The notes beneath the pieces were generated by a model. The model searched no databases, was not told where the DNA came from, and worked only from the letters and a program-made list of their open reading frames with translations. A stretch of DNA of 64,000 nucleotides from Psilocybe azurescens. Its lineage: Eukaryota > Basidiomycota > Agaricomycetes > Agaricales > Agrocybaceae. Location of the stretch: positions 434,001 through 498,000 of the forward strand of contig JAJIRX010000648.1 of assembly GCA_023853785.1 (NCBI GenBank), in the 5' to 3' direction. Made by a program: the position numbers and the translations under genes. Of the stretch, positions 1 through 11,446 are shown piece by piece. Each line of letters starts with the position of its first letter. Within the stretch, counting starts at the first letter, position 1.

Positions 1-564
1 AATGTCAGCCACAGGTAATTGAGGCTGCGACTGGAAAGTGATCAGTTGGCAATATCAGTGGGAGCGTTGCAGCAAATGAATGGCTCCTCACGCGCACGAG
101 TCACCTAATCTCTCGAAATCAGATTTTCCCACACTCAAACATATGGCTCCCAGTTTCAGTCCATCTTCATGAGGATCATATGGGCAAGTCATCGTTAGCG
201 CCTTGTGTTTTTTTAAGCAACTGATGTCCATCTTTAAAGGTCGAGAGATTTTATATCCTCCAGGTCATTACGAATGCCAAACGAATCCAGTGCGTACCAC
301 TAGTGCATGATTACGATCATGGGTGCCTCTTCTCTCTGCATAAGCGTAGTTAGAAGTTAGTACATAAAGCATCCGAAAAGGCAGGCGCTTATAACGAGTG
401 ATATAGGGATCCAGATCTGATCTCAACGACCCACATCCGTGTTTTGCATAAGTTACAAAATAAGGGCAAGTCTGTTCACTTGATAACTCACCCCTAGTAT
501 ACTGTGAACGTCAAGCACGAATCGAGCGAAGTCTAGCTGACAGCTCTTATACCGTAAATAGCTC
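1..564. other. No supported gene (window edge to first BTB gene)
   Basis: I see no open frame with recognisable protein features and no RNA gene in this stretch. It lies downstream of the minus-strand BTB gene that follows, so part of it is probably its 3' UTR and terminator. Confidence 0.4.
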
Positions 565-1615
565 TCATTGACTCTGTCCGATATAGGTATTGAAGGGAGG
601 AATAGCTTGGATAAAGCCTTGACAGATTTTCGCAAGCTTGACGATGTGAGTGCATCTATGGTCCGGTTTTGGATTAGTCAAAGGACCTCCAAACGGCATG
701 CGGTTCCCGTCGGATACGGCGCAGCACTGCAACCCAGTATTCTTGTCGCACGCAGTACGAAGCGCGTCATTGAGATCCGAGACGTTGTTGATCTCCTCCA
801 GGTTAGAAACCCATATAAACAACGTGCACCGGCAAGCGTTGCAGATCAGGTCTGGCAAAATGGTAGGACCTGAAGAGAATGTGGGTGAATGGCACTGGTT
901 TGACGACGTGGCTGATATATTCTTTATATATTTGGTTGCTTCCTTAAACACGGCTAACCAAGCTTCGTGGTACCGCGACTGCGTAGGTAGTCTCGTCAAC
1001 CTAAACTGCTTTGAAGACAATGGTCCTACTTACCCAAGGAACCATGTAAGCGGGAGGTATTTGCTGCAGCACTGGAATAAATGGAGAACGGGCGAGGTAT
1101 GGAACCGCCTCGTTGATCAGCTTTGGATGATCGTGTTTGATTGCGTAGACGAGGATTTCTGTTGCATATTGTGGAAGAAATGACCTTATGTGATCAAGAT
1201 GACGCACAATTCCCTCATTAATTCATGAATACAGACTGTAACTCTACGCACCTAAATCGCGTGTTACAAGTGTTTATGGCGGCAAAGATCTCGTATTTCC
1301 CGACAGCCTCTGCCACAGCCGCGAGCAGTTCAAAGCTAGTGATGTCTTCCAGATCTGGATGTCTCTTCGGGTACACGAAATCGAAACATATCCGAAGTAC
1401 ATTGGCAGTTTCACTCAGCTCTACTACTTGGCCACCAGTGTCGATGTCAGGTCCAGGGAAAGCTCCTGTGTTCGCCCCAAGCAGTGTGCGATGCAGATCA
1501 AACTCGACTCCATCAACAGAGCGAACTTTGATGTCCGAGTTACTACTGTCAACTGATCGATTGGATTAATTGCAAGTAAGGAATAGACGAGAAAAAACTG
1601 ACAGACTGTGGACAT
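565..1615 (-). CDS. BTB/POZ domain protein, paralogue 1
   Basis: Member of the expanded basidiomycete BTB/POZ family, presumably a protein-interaction adaptor; its partner cannot be inferred. The BTB exon (about 1556-1252) reads SNSDIKVRSVDGVEF, LHRTLL, FPGP and FDFVYPKRHPDL. The next exon (about 1187-1034) carries the helical segment QYATEILVYAIKHDHPKLI. The last exon (about 1000-565) starts SRYHEAWLAVFKEATKY, contains a CNAC pair and ends IPPFNTYIGQSQ. Introns are short and GT-AG, for example the donor GTAAGT just below 1034. The same exon plan recurs in the two neighbouring BTB genes, where the BTB exon is entered in the same phase. The initiating exon is not certain; an ATG near 1615 is only a candidate. 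Confidence 0.8.
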
Positions 1616-2092
1616 TTTGGAAGGGAGACAAAGAAGTTCATCCAGATTCCTGTGGCATAATCTGCCTCCCAATTTGAAACCCAGACGGCACGAATACAAG
1701 TTAGGGGCTTCTTTGGTCTTGCTGAGTCAAAAATAGCTTCACTGAGCTCCTTCTGTCGCAGTATATTGACGTTTAACGAGGTAGGGTACTGTGATTCATT
1801 ACCTGCTTTGGCCTTTCTGGAGGCAAGAACCAAAATATCAAATATACAGGGACACTGCCTGGTCTGCTTGTCGATACAATTGCGAGAAGAAGGAGAAAAA
1901 ACTTCGGATTCGCGGGCATAAAGAATTACTTGCATTCTCGTTATCTTCATAGGAGATCTCTGAGACATACAAAGTAAGTGGGAGAAAGTAAGTATTTACA
2001 AAACTGGGAAAAACTTCTTTGTTAATACAGAATGTGGGCACTCGGCCCGGGTATAAACGTTTGAAATACTACGAATACCTGCGACATCCATC

Positions 2093-3181
2093 CTAATCTT
2101 CTTGTTTAAGCCTTTTTGTTTTGTCCGAATATTGTCCGTTGACAAAATCACTGAACGGAGGAATTGCTTTAATTTGATATTGTGTGGATCTGGCAAGATT
2201 CAAGAGATGGTTGCATTTGTACTGTGGGGATCCTGAAGTTGGACGTCCAGACCCGTAGGTCATCATATTAGCAGCTGCCCAGTCGGTGGCTGTCACGGGG
2301 ATGAAGTCTTTGCAACAGCTGGCGTCAGAAATGGCGGTCGGAAACTGATCAAGAGTGTCGTTTAATGAGGATATGGTCTCGATCTCTTCCAATGTCGTTA
2401 TCCATAGAAACATGGAGTTTTGACAGATATTGCATATGGTGCCTGGTGTAGAGTGACATGCCCTGTGGTCTTTCCTCCCTTGCCCGAGCTGTAGGAGGGG
2501 TATATTCTTCGTGTACCTTCTTGCACCTTTAAAAAGAGTTGTCCAAGATTCTTGGTACCGAAACTAGTCATTCACAAATGAGTATTAGTCGGTATTAAAT
2601 AAATACTGAAGGTTACCCATGGAAGACTGTAACATGCTGGTAATTTCTGCATAGCCAAGACGAAAGAGGACCGAGGAATATGTGGGGTAGCTTCGTCTAT
2701 TAGCTTTGGGTAGTTGTGCTTGACTGCATGAGCCAGAATTCTTTCCGAATATCGAGGCAAAAGAGCGCTATGAAGCATATAAAGGTCGGGGATTTGCAAA
2801 AAGTAGATGATAAGATCCACAGACATACCTTAGTCGCGCGCTGCACACAAACATGGCCGAAAACACCTCATACTTCTCAACAGCCTCTGCCACATCGAAC
2901 AACAGCTCAATATCCGTGTCCGCAAGATCCAAATGTCGTTTGGGATAAACAAAGTCGAAGAGGATCTCAAGGATATTTGCTGGCTCTGTCAGCTGTACGA
3001 CTTCTCCGTGCGTTTCGATGCTTGGGCCAGGGAATCCGCCTGTGTGAGCTTCGAGTAAGGCTCGATGCAAATGAAATTCAACCCCGTCGGCGGATTGAAA
3101 TGTAATATCAGAGTTGCTAGAGTTGACTGATATTTGAGTCAGTGGGGTGTTTAAATCAATGGCAAGAGAGATGACTGACAT
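2093..3181 (-). CDS. BTB/POZ domain protein, paralogue 2
   Basis: Second minus-strand BTB/POZ paralogue, in the same orientation as the gene at 565-1615. Exon 1 (3181 to about 2829) contains NSSNSDITFQSADGVEF, LHRALLEAHTG, FPGP, LFDFVYPKRHLDLADTD and AEAVEKYEVFSAM, the usual BTB landmarks. Exon 2 (about 2767-2615) has PRYSERILAHAVKHNYPKL. Exon 3 (about 2567-2093) starts FRYQESWTTLFKGARRYTK, contains a CNIC pair and ends in a helix followed by IPPFSDFVNGQ. The tail CxxC pair aligns with CNAC and CLEC in the other two paralogues. The ATG at 3181 runs in frame into the BTB core, but a small upstream exon cannot be excluded. Function beyond protein binding is unknown. Confidence 0.82.
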
Positions 3182-4240
3182 TTATCCGTCAACAAAGGGG
3201 AATGAGACATGGAGGGCCAGTTGTCGATGTTCACAGATGATAACAGAGGAAGAAATTTTAGACATGGGGCTGTAGAACGCCTTCCTGTGAAAGCCCATCA
3301 GAGTTTCGGGGATGCTATCGGTGTTTGCGCAATGCCTCTGGTGGCTTGAACTGGCCGAGGTCAAGATCTTCCCAACAGTTCGGTCATCGGCTTTAATAAT
3401 CTCCAAAGACGCCTATGGAGCCCGTGACATTGCAAGTAATATATATACACCGCCGTAAACTCTCCAATGACGAGAATTTGGAAGGCGGGGGTCCAGATAA
3501 TCGGATGTCGTGATATTACAGGGAAAACAAGTGTCAAGGAGTCGGACGATGCACTGAACTCCTGGCTGAGATGTGGCACGTGACAAGTGCGCACGCGTCG
3601 CGTGTAAATTAGAACGCTTCGCTATGCCAGTGCCTGGCATGCTCTAATGATGAGCTGTGCTCGCCGCTCACCGCTTTCAAAGTTCTCACGGGGTGACCAT
3701 CAAAAAGCCAGCGGATCACGTGGGCTTAGACATTTTGGCATCGGCAGTAGAGAGGGGAGCAAGCTCCCCAATAACGACCATTGACCAACGAGTACAAGAC
3801 CCTGCCACTTTTTTTAGTGGCCAGGGAAAAGATGTCTATGCAAATATTTCCAGACATTTAAATTATCTGACAATTGGCTCACCATTGTGTAACTTGATCG
3901 CTTCAAAATAATAAACAACTCCACGATGAGGGCGCAGCCATCTCATCTACGGATAAGATATCAGTGAGAAATGTAGATTCCGTTTTGGGATCATCTTTGA
4001 TCTTCCTCATCTGTCCAAAGACAGTTTAATGATCTGCCTTGTCAAGTAGACTGTCAACGGTGCTTCCTTAGAATCACTCAATATTATATTCACAATACTT
4101 AAACTGCAGGCCTCGAAGTTTTTCTTTCCTACTCTCGGCCTCTTTGACGTGAGAGATTGAGATATCGCTTTCTGAGTCCTTTCTCAAATCTCTCTCATTT
4201 TTTTTGCTGCATAATCCTTATCTTAAACCTTTTTCTTTAA
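3182..4240. other. Intergenic region between BTB paralogue 2 and the DIRS-like element
   Basis: No convincing gene. Open frames here lack domain features and typical basidiomycete exon structure. The left part should hold the promoter of the BTB gene ending at 3181. The right part becomes pyrimidine-rich towards 4200 and may already belong to the left end of the retrotransposon, but I could not define its terminal repeat. Confidence 0.4.
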
Positions 4241-4319
4241 CTGCCTTCTCCTGGATTCCTCTTATCTCCTTCATCTCCGCCTTTTTGCGCACCGAAATAA
4301 CATGTCCCAAAATCACGGG

Positions 4320-5808
4320 CGATGTCGTCCCACCCATTGGTACGCACAATCCTGCTCAGCATGAATCTGATCCCCCTGCTTCCCCCACCGGGAATGCTCC
4401 CCAAAATGGGACCGAGGGTGACATCCCTGGTCCTGATGTCCCTGTGCGTGCTCGTCGAACTCATGTTTCCGAGCATGCTTGCGATGTTTTGCGCAAACTC
4501 GCCCGTTGAAGCTTTCCGCAATAAAAAAATAGAGACCGAGAATTTGGTTCGAGCTGACAAGACGGCTGACCACGAGCTTGACCCTGTCGCTCACCCTGAA
4601 CCCGGCTCCCCTCAGGCCTCGGTTATTTCTCTTATGGAGGAAGACGAGGCCTAATTCGCGGGTGCCCGTTATTGTTCAGAAATTATTCGATCTCATGCCC
4701 AATTATATTATTGCCTGGCTTGCCGCCGAGGACGCACAAGCTAAAGAAAACAAGAGGAAGCATGACGAGGCTCTGAAGGATCCTCTGTCCGCTGCTGATG
4801 ACAAAATTGCCAAGCGTCGCTGTATGCAAGGTTCCCTCTTGTCTGCTCGGGATCCTCTGGCTCCGGCCTCTTTCTCATTTCCTCAAATTCTTTTTGATAC
4901 CGAGAACCTGGTCGGTTTGCCTTTGCCTTTTTCACTCAAAAGAATTTGCGTTATATTATCAACGAACTTGCCAGTCTTCCGACCAGGAAGGCTAATTCCT
5001 GTTCAGGGGATGGCAAATCTATTTATATTCTTGATATCGAGAAGCTTTCTACCAAATTGGGTGGCGAGCTTTTGATGGACTTCGGTTCCTACTTGCAAGC
5101 CGCTGGATCAATTTTACAAGTTTCAACTTCAACGTTCGCAGACCAAGAATGGGCCAAAATCTGGCGTGCCCATTTCCGCTTCTTTGACTCACGTCCTGAG
5201 GCTGCAGAACTGTACCTTGCATGGATGCACGCCGAATTAAAACTTCGACGTGACACGCGTACATATCACCAACGTTATCTGGTTTCAGATTACGAGGCTG
5301 CCTTCAATCATTCCGTTGCCGAGCATAAGCAATGCACTTCAGCACAGGCTGACTCGGCCCTGGTTTATAACAAACTATCCCAAATGGAGGAGTCCATTAT
5401 TTCTCGCATTAGTAAAGCTAGTGGCTCCTCTTTCTCTGGAATGTCTCGTCGACCTGGTGGCCCTTCCGGTTCCTCTTATTCACACCAGTCGTCCAGATCT
5501 TTTTCCCAACGGCAGTAGGAGCTCAGTCCCTCCTACCTGCCTCTTATGTGCGGAGACCGGTCATGGGCTGTCATCCCACCCCAAAGAAAGAATCCCAGCA
5601 AAATTTCCCGATGGGAAAAACGCTTGGGCTTGGCTTGTCAATGGGCGTCTCATTGCCCATGACAACAAAGAAATATGCATCAGCTTCAATCTCCGTGGGG
5701 CTAACTCCCCATGCGTTCACGGGCGCCACTCGCGTCCACGTCTGCTCCTTTTGTGGTTCGAAATCCCACCACGCCTTCTCCTACACATGCCGACCCAGGG
5801 CCCAGTGA
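4320..5808 (+). pseudogene. DIRS-like gag with zinc-knuckle region (frameshifted)
   Basis: Gag-like protein of the DIRS element, expected to bind element RNA. The readable core at about 4950-5518 contains YIINELASLPTRKAN, LLMDFGSYLQAAGS, EWAKIWRAHFRFFDSRP, LYLAWMHAELKLRRDTRTYH and a Ser-rich tail. A downstream segment (about 5540-5808) carries paired Cys/His clusters: CLLCAETGHGLSSH, then HVCSFCGSKSHHAFSYTC, with FPDGKNAWAWLVNGRL between. At least three frame changes separate these parts. Two coincide with T runs: 4928-4932, where one more T restores the frame, and about 5500, where one T fewer does. The start codon is unresolved. Assignment rests on position before the RT and on this two-cluster pattern. 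Confidence 0.6.
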
Positions 5809-5809
5809 T

Positions 5810-7945
5810 TTTTGGTCCATTGCTAGACCACCCCGCCTCTTCTATCCCGACTTTACGCCGGTCATTGCTTCACAACCTTCATTCTCACCTTCTATTCACG
5901 TCCTTCCTGAAGTCTTTTCTAGAGTCATTACTCCTTATTCTCCTTCTGCTTTTTGTGACCTTCTCTCCAAATTTGATCTTACCTCTGCTTATCCTTCGCT
6001 TGTGCATAACTTGAACTATGGTTTTCCTCTTGGTCCCATGCCCCCCCTGAACTCGACTCATATCATGGACAACCACCCTTCCTGCCGCGATTACCCCGAT
6101 GAGGTTAATCAATATTTGCACGACAAAGTTACGGCCGGCCGCATGTCGGGTCCATACTCGAAAACGACGGTCGAACGTATCCTTAGAGGTCCCTTCCAAT
6201 CATCACCTCTCATTGTGGCCGTTACAACCGCGAAGGCCCAGGTGAATCCGACAAAGTGCGTATTTGTCGCAACTTGTCCAAAGGGACGAAGGATGTGCCG
6301 TCTGTCAATTTGTCCATCCACAAGACAGATTTCCCCACTCGTTTTGACTGTGCTTCTAGAGTTGCGGATATCGTGAGTCCTTCCCTCTGGCCCATCCTTT
6401 TCTTTTACCACATGCTCTGGTGCATGTCTGCCTTGGCTGGCTGGTTGCAATTTTGCGACGGTTTTTCAATGGGCACTCCTGCCATCTTTATGTCTTGACA
6501 TTGCTTAGGGCACCGTCCCTCTTATTCGATGCCAGGGCTCTCGCCTTTCTCTCTTGCTATGGGCATCGTTCCTTTCATCCATGTCTATGTTATGGGCTTT
6601 GTCCTTTCCTTGACTATCCCTTGCTTATACCATCTCCTTAGATCGCTGTGGCTCCTCCAGGCATGCAAGCTTGCACTCTCGATATCGAAAAATTTCATCG
6701 TACATGTCCCGTCACTCCTGACCACAAGCCTTGGTTCGTTGTCCAAGGTGTCAATCCCAATGACTTTTACATCGATCATACACATCCATTCGGGCGCCGC
6801 TTACGCCAGTAGCAATTCTGGCATGATTGCGAACGCCCTAGTCGACATCTGGATCGCATCCGGTGTCTTTCCTATTCTAAAATATGAAGACGACTTCAAC
6901 ATTTTTCGTATTCCTTGCCCCGATGGCCCCTTCGTTGATGGCGATTTCTGTTATGATTATGACTGGGAGGCTATGATGAGTTATATCAATAGCCTCTGCA
7001 CCCCCTGGCATCCCCTCGAAGGGCGAACATTTCTTTTCTTCCATGACCACTTTCATCAGTCTTCTCTGGGATCTTTCCAAACGCACAGTTTCACTCCCGG
7101 AGCATAAACGCGTCAAGTTTTTATCTCGCGTCCAATCATTCATCGCCAATTTCAGCGGTCACCGATGTCTCCTCAGAGACGTTGAAAAATTCACGGCTCT
7201 TTATGCTATATCTCTTTTGTCTATCCTCTTGGTCGATCTCATCTCCCATCACTCTCCAATTTCGCAACCACCTTCAAGGGTGATGAGTATATTCGTCATT
7301 ATCCTCCGCCCTCCGTCCTCTCCAATCTCCGATGGTGGGCCACGACTCTCTCTGAGATTGGTGTTGTCCTCAAACTCATTCCCAGGGGTCCTGCAGTCGA
7401 CCTGGGCATCTTTGTCGACGCTAGCACCTCCTGGGGTATTGGTGTTGTTATTGGTGGCAAATGGGCTGCCTTCGAACTCGCCTCCCAACTGGAAGATACC
7501 AGGTAGGGATATTTGTTGGCTTGAAACTTTAGCCGTGGAGTTTGCAGTCTACCTCATTGAGGCAATGGGGATCTCAAACACTCATATCTTGCTGCACTCT
7601 GACAACCAAGGCACCATCGGCGCTGTGGCCAAAGGTCGCAGTCCCAATTTTCATGTCAACTATTCCATCCGCTGCACATATACCGTGCTCTCCTCTATCT
7701 TTGTTACCCCCGAACTTCTTTACGTTGCTTCTTCAGACAACCCTGCCGATCCCCTCTTAAGCGCTGAGAGTGTGGTCCTCCGGGAACTAAGCTTGACTTT
7801 AAATTTATGCTCCCATGCAAGCTTCGACCAATTTTTATATTTAATGACAGTTTTTCCCATTTTGAAAGGCCTCGGGACGGCTTGTGCAACACGAGTGGGG
7901 TTCGGAGTCATCCTCCCTCCCTCCAGCGCCTCATGTCTTCACTAA
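5810..7945 (+). pseudogene. DIRS-like reverse transcriptase and RNase H
   Basis: Reverse transcriptase of the element. It opens with VNQYLHDKVTAGRMSGPYSK and FQSSPLIV, then RICRNLSKGTKDVPSVN. An apparent intron from about 6373 (donor GTGAGT) to 6642 (acceptor CCTTAG) joins CASRVADI to IAVAPPGMQACTLDIEKFHR. The palm continues with DFYIDHTHPFGAAYASSN, and the catalytic pair is YEDDFNIFRIP (about 6885-6915), a YxDD variant. RNase H motifs follow at 7390-7800: VDASTSWGIGVVIGGKWAAF, ETLAVEFAVYLIEAMG, LLHSDNQGTIGAVAKGRS and YVASSDNPADPLL. Several frame changes interrupt the reading. The domain order and the RNase H sequence are typical of DIRS-like elements rather than Ty3 or LINE elements. Confidence 0.75.
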
Positions 7946-8311
7946 ACAACCCTTTTCTTCATTCTTCTTATTTGCATGCGTCTCCTTTTCCCACACGGCC
8001 CCCTCTCGGGTCTTCATCTTCCGTTTTTTCTCGTTTCTCGCCCCCCCTGCCTTCCCCCATTTGCTCTCTTGTCTCTCTTAAGCCAAAAGTTACTTGGCGA
8101 TGTTCTCCTTCTCCTATTATTACGAAATTATCTTCGAAGGACTTTCACCCGCTTCTCAATTCTCCTTCTTCTGCTCATAATGATGCCCCATTGCACAGTT
8201 CTGTTATCTTAACTTCCCCTGACTCCTCTTTATATTGCGATCCTCCTGCTCTTCCATGCACAGAGACCCCTCCTACCTCAGACAGGCCTCTCATCCCATT
8301 CATTTCCTCCA

Positions 8312-9556
8312 GTGTCCTGCCTTCCCCCGGTCTCATCCCCTTCTTCCCGTTGTAGCAGCCACTCTACACACAGTCTTTCTCCTAACCCTTTCCGTCCCTC
8401 TGTCCCAGCGGCCCTTCGCCTTGCCTCTTGGTCGTCGCCATACGATCTCCGGACTCGAGCTCTGATGGCATGTACCCACCCTCCTTCCGTCATCAATGAC
8501 GCATATGCCTTGGTCGCGGACTCCCTTTCTTCCAATACCAGATCTACATACGCCGCTGGCGTCAAATGCTTCAATGAATTCTGCGATGAGAAAGGCATCA
8601 GCGAGGATGCACAAATGCCAGCGTCCACCATTACTCTCACAGCTTTTGTTAAGTGGGCTTCTGGCCGATTCTCTGGCAATACAATCCGTTCCTGGCTGTC
8701 TGGTGTTCGTTCTTGGCACATCCTCAAGCAGGCCCATTGGAACGGCAATCATGAATGGCTTACTCTGGCACGCATGGCAGCCAACAAGGCTGGTGTCAAT
8801 TTCAAACGTCCGCCTCGTCCTCCTGTATCCCTCGAGCATCTATTTGAGCTCAAGCGTTGCATTGACATCTCAAAGTCCTTCGATGCTGCTGTCTGGGCAT
8901 GCGCATTGGTCACATTTTTTGGATGCCGTCGTCTTGGAGAAACTACGGTTGCGTCATCCGCTTCATTTTCTTGCTCTTGTAATGTTGTCGCCGCTCCCGA
9001 CACAGTCTCTTTTTGTTATGATGTCACGGGAATCCTTTGTCTGCCAGTTTTCACATTCCCTGGACCAAAACCACTCATGAAGTTGGTGCTGAGGTTATTG
9101 TCACAGCCCGGAGAGATGGTCTCTGTCCTGTTGAAGCCCTACGTAACCATCTGTGCGTCAACAGCAATGCCACCTCCTCACATTCTCTCTTCGCTTATCG
9201 CAACTCTTCCGGCCGGATGGTCCCATATGTTCAAACATACTTTCCTCGGCTTCGTCTCCGAAATCCGGGACGACGCGGACCTTGCTCATGTTTCTGGTCA
9301 CTGTTTTCGTATTGGAGGTACTGTCACCCTCTTGCTTGCGGGTGTCCCTCCGGAGGTGCACCCTCTCTTTTTATTTTTCCTATTTTTTTCACCCTCATGT
9401 TTGACAGGTCGTGGCAGCCACTGGTGGTTGGACTTTGCTAGCCTTCCTTCTTTATTGGCGCTGCATGGTAGACATCATTCCTCTAAGCACTGCTGCCTCC
9501 TACTCGTTTTCCAACATGGATACTTTGTCTTCAGTTATAGATCAATTCCGTATTAG
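8312..9556 (+). CDS. DIRS-like tyrosine recombinase
   Basis: Tyrosine recombinase (phage-integrase fold) that would integrate the circular DIRS intermediate. An N-terminal SAM-like core-binding domain reads SSNTRSTYAAGVKCFNEFC, ASTITLTAFVKWASGRFSG and IRSWLSGVRSWH. The catalytic domain has the first arginine in TFFGCRRLGE and the HxxR box in SGHCFRIGGTVTLLLAGVPP. An intron at about 9353-9408 (donor GTGCAC, acceptor TTGACAG) restores PPEVVAATGGWTLLAFLLYW, the usual GGW-S-FLLYWR signature. The downstream YSFSNMDTL segment could hold the nucleophilic tyrosine. Frame changes near 9000-9150 make activity doubtful. Confidence 0.75.
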   Translation: MSCLPPVSSPSSRCSSHSTHSLSPNPFRPSVPAALRLASWSSPYDLRTRALMACTHPPSVINDAYALVADSLSSNTRSTYAAGVKCFNEFCDEKGISEDAQMPASTITLTAFVKWASGRFSGNTIRSWLSGVRSWHILKQAHWNGNHEWLTLARMAANKAGVNFKRPPRPPVSLEHLFELKRCIDISKSFDAAVWACALVTFFGCRRLGETTVASSASFSCSCNVVAAPDTVSFCYDVTGILCLPVFTFPGPKPLMKLVLRLLSQPGEMVSVLLKPYVTICASTAMPPPHILSSLIATLPAGWSHMFKHTFLGFVSEIRDDADLAHVSGHCFRIGGTVTLLLAGVPPEVHPLFLFFLFFSPSCLTGRGSHWWLDFASLPSLLALHGRHHSSKHCCLLLVFQHGYFVFSYRSIPY

Positions 9557-9559
9557 ATG

Positions 9560-10227
9560 TAACATTCCTCTCACTTCAGTCGCGAAATGCAGCTTGATAA
9601 CGTGTACCTTATTCTTTCCTTTGCTAAACCACATTATTGTACAAATCTCTCCCCGCGTTACTCATACCATTAGCTTTATATTAGTAAAATTATTCATTTC
9701 TTGAACCTTTTGCGCGATTCGCCACGCAGGCAGTAGGAGTTCTGCTCTGCTTGGTTTCCCTTCTTGGATCCGACCGGCTCCAAGTGTGCCGTTGTGAGCT
9801 TCACTCCTTTCGGTACAGCCACTTGGACTCCGTTTCGGATTTCCTCTTTGCTTTCCCAAGCGCTCAGGCCTTTGGCGGCCCACTTTCCTTCCACGTCGCG
9901 TCTCGCATCGCGATTCGCTCGTTGGCTTCACCCATCGGAGACCACGTGACCCGAAATTCTGGGTCATCTCCTCCCTGCCGCCAAAGCCCTCCGCACCCAC
10001 AAAAGATTCGTGTCTCACGGATATTTTGCATCTCTCTCATTTACCCTTCGGCTATCTTTTCCCGAAGGAATCATTTCAATTGGTCAATAGCTTATATTTG
10101 AGCCTAGATTTGGCCAATGATCAGACCTACATAGTACTAGTACAGTGATGCCGCTGGTGGGATAAATGTAACCGGGTTAGGGGCTCCCGTTATGCCTGCA
10201 TCGATAGCAAAATGTGAAATGTGAAAT
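9560..10227. other. Non-coding 3' region of the DIRS-like element
   Basis: No supported gene. Two small hairpin-capable inverted repeats are visible: TGACCC/GGGTCA around 9946-9965, and CCTTCGG/CCGAAGG around 10045-10070. Both fit a structured 3' region of a retrotransposon. A long minus-strand open frame across 9662-10018 has biased Arg/Gly composition and no domain, so I treat it as a shadow. Confidence 0.35.
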
Positions 10228-10547
10228 TTATACAGATACAAGGCAATGTTTTGCTTGTAAGGGTTTATAGCTTGTCAAACTTTCGACAAAAAAATCAGTG
10301 AAAGGAGGGACTGAATCTATGCCCTGGTTACAAATATCGACTATTTCCTGTAAATATTTGCATTTTCCGTCGCAGGAAGAGCAAATGTCATGTCCAGGGT
10401 AAAGACTGCTTTTATTCTTGAGTGCAGTGTTGAGAGAGGCGATTGTTTCCAGCTGTTCAAATTCCGATATGCGTGCCAATAGATACCAGCGACACTCGAG
10501 ACAGAGGTTTGAGTTTTTGCAACCTGAATGTGACAAAAGCTTCACAT
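10228..10547 (-). pseudogene. BTB/POZ paralogue 3, detached 3' part
   Basis: C-terminal part of a third BTB paralogue, separated from its N-terminal part by about 22.65 kb of inserted DNA. Reading minus from 10547 it gives KLLSHSGCKNSNLCLECRW, then ISEFEQLETIASLNTALKNK and VPPFTDFFVESL. These match the last exons of the intact paralogues: CxxC pair, L-E-I-SLN-AL helix and IPPF ending. The segment has no start of its own. Joined to the exon fragment ending at 33199, it gives an uninterrupted frame (AGC CAC boundary region read as ATQHVKLL). It lies downstream of, and in the same orientation as, BTB paralogues 1 and 2. Confidence 0.85.
10544..10547. repeat. Candidate target-site duplication ACAT, left
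   Basis: ACAT immediately left of the insertion; the matching copy is at 33196-33199. Removing one copy with the insert restores the BTB reading frame. Four bases is short and may be chance. Confidence 0.4.
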
Positions 10548-10552
10548 ACCGA

Positions 10553-10685
10553 TGTTACACTGTAGTATAGCATATGATACAAAGTACAGTTACAATGTAA
10601 CATATCATATGGATTCAATGGTTCCTCTGAGCCACCCAATGTGCCCTACCTTTAAATGGCAATCCACACTGTACCATATTGTATG
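10553..10685 (+). repeat. Left terminal inverted repeat of the KDZ element
   Basis: This ~133-bp segment aligns along its whole length to the reverse complement of 32278-32411, with many substitutions (about 70% identity by eye). Shared landmarks in order are TGTWAC at the outer end, CATATCATATGG, GGTTCAATGG/GGTTCAGTGG, CCTCTGAGCCA and CACTGTACCATAT. The palindromic word CATATCATATG or a close variant occurs three times within each copy, and could serve as a transposase-binding site. Confidence 0.75.
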
Positions 10686-10689
10686 GGCC

Positions 10690-11446
10690 AGTGAATGGAG
10701 GCAAATGCCCATATGGCGGGTATGTGCCCTATAAATCCATGGCGTTTAAGGATTACTCTGGCCAGGATGTGGTTTGCACGTTCTATGGGACGGGTTGGAA
10801 CCGGGGCGGGATCGGGGGCGGATACAAGGCTTTCAAACTTTGTGTTATATATTATATATATTTCCCATTATGGAGTAGATTGTACTAATTCTCAATATGT
10901 ATGAAATTATGCCTCTTCTGTCTCCCATGTTGTCAAAAATTGAAACCATGTGTCCAGCGAAATGCCCTTGTCTGACCCGCGTCCGACCCTTTCCCGGTCC
11001 CGAGAAAGACATTGTAAGTAGTCCTGCCCTACTAGTATGTGCCACCGCTGTACAACTAATGTCGTGCCCGGGTGTTGCGGGCACATATTGGCGGGTCGGG
11101 ACAAGGGCGAAGCAGAAACGGGGCGGACATGACAAGCCACATACCATATGGCATTCAGGTGCTTCAGACACGAATTCACATTGCGGGTTGGGCACAAGCC
11201 AAACATAGCATGCATAGTTAGAAAGTACACATTTTTGTTAAAGCGAAAAGAAAAGCCATTAGTGGTATCGTCCAGACCACACGGAAAGTTAGTGCGAATC
11301 CCGTGTCCGACCCGGTGCCGGTGCCGGTCCCAAAGCATTTCAGAATAATGGTGCCTGTCTGTCTCCGCAGTACATTCAACAATAAAATCTCTCCTTTTAT
11401 GAAATGTATTTTTTTACACAAACAAAATAAGGGAGTTGAACTACTT
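10690..11446. other. Non-coding left arm with GC-rich tracts
   Basis: No supported gene. The stretch contains four clusters of GC-rich GGGAC/CCGG words: about 10788-10822, 10970-11005, 11068-11130 and 11300-11332. They resemble tracts found elsewhere only inside the insertion. Confidence 0.4.

Larger units (their letters stand above)
4240..10100 (+). mobile_element. DIRS-like (tyrosine recombinase) retrotransposon, degenerate
   Basis: Plus-strand block with the gene order gag, reverse transcriptase plus RNase H, tyrosine recombinase, which defines DIRS-like YR retrotransposons. There is no DDE integrase and no LTR pair. It lies between BTB paralogue 2 and the broken BTB paralogue 3. The limits are approximate: I looked for inverted or split direct repeats at 4080-4300 and 9560-10130 and could not align a convincing pair. 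The frame changes several times; some changes fall in mononucleotide runs and may be consensus errors, others may be real decay. Confidence 0.75.

Noticed and set aside
8278..8839. Long minus-strand frames opposite the tyrosine recombinase
   Set aside because: Shadow frames of a strongly supported plus-strand domain.
9662..10018. 118-codon minus-strand frame at the DIRS 3' end
   Set aside because: Biased Arg/Gly composition, no domain, and it lies in the likely non-coding 3' region of the element.
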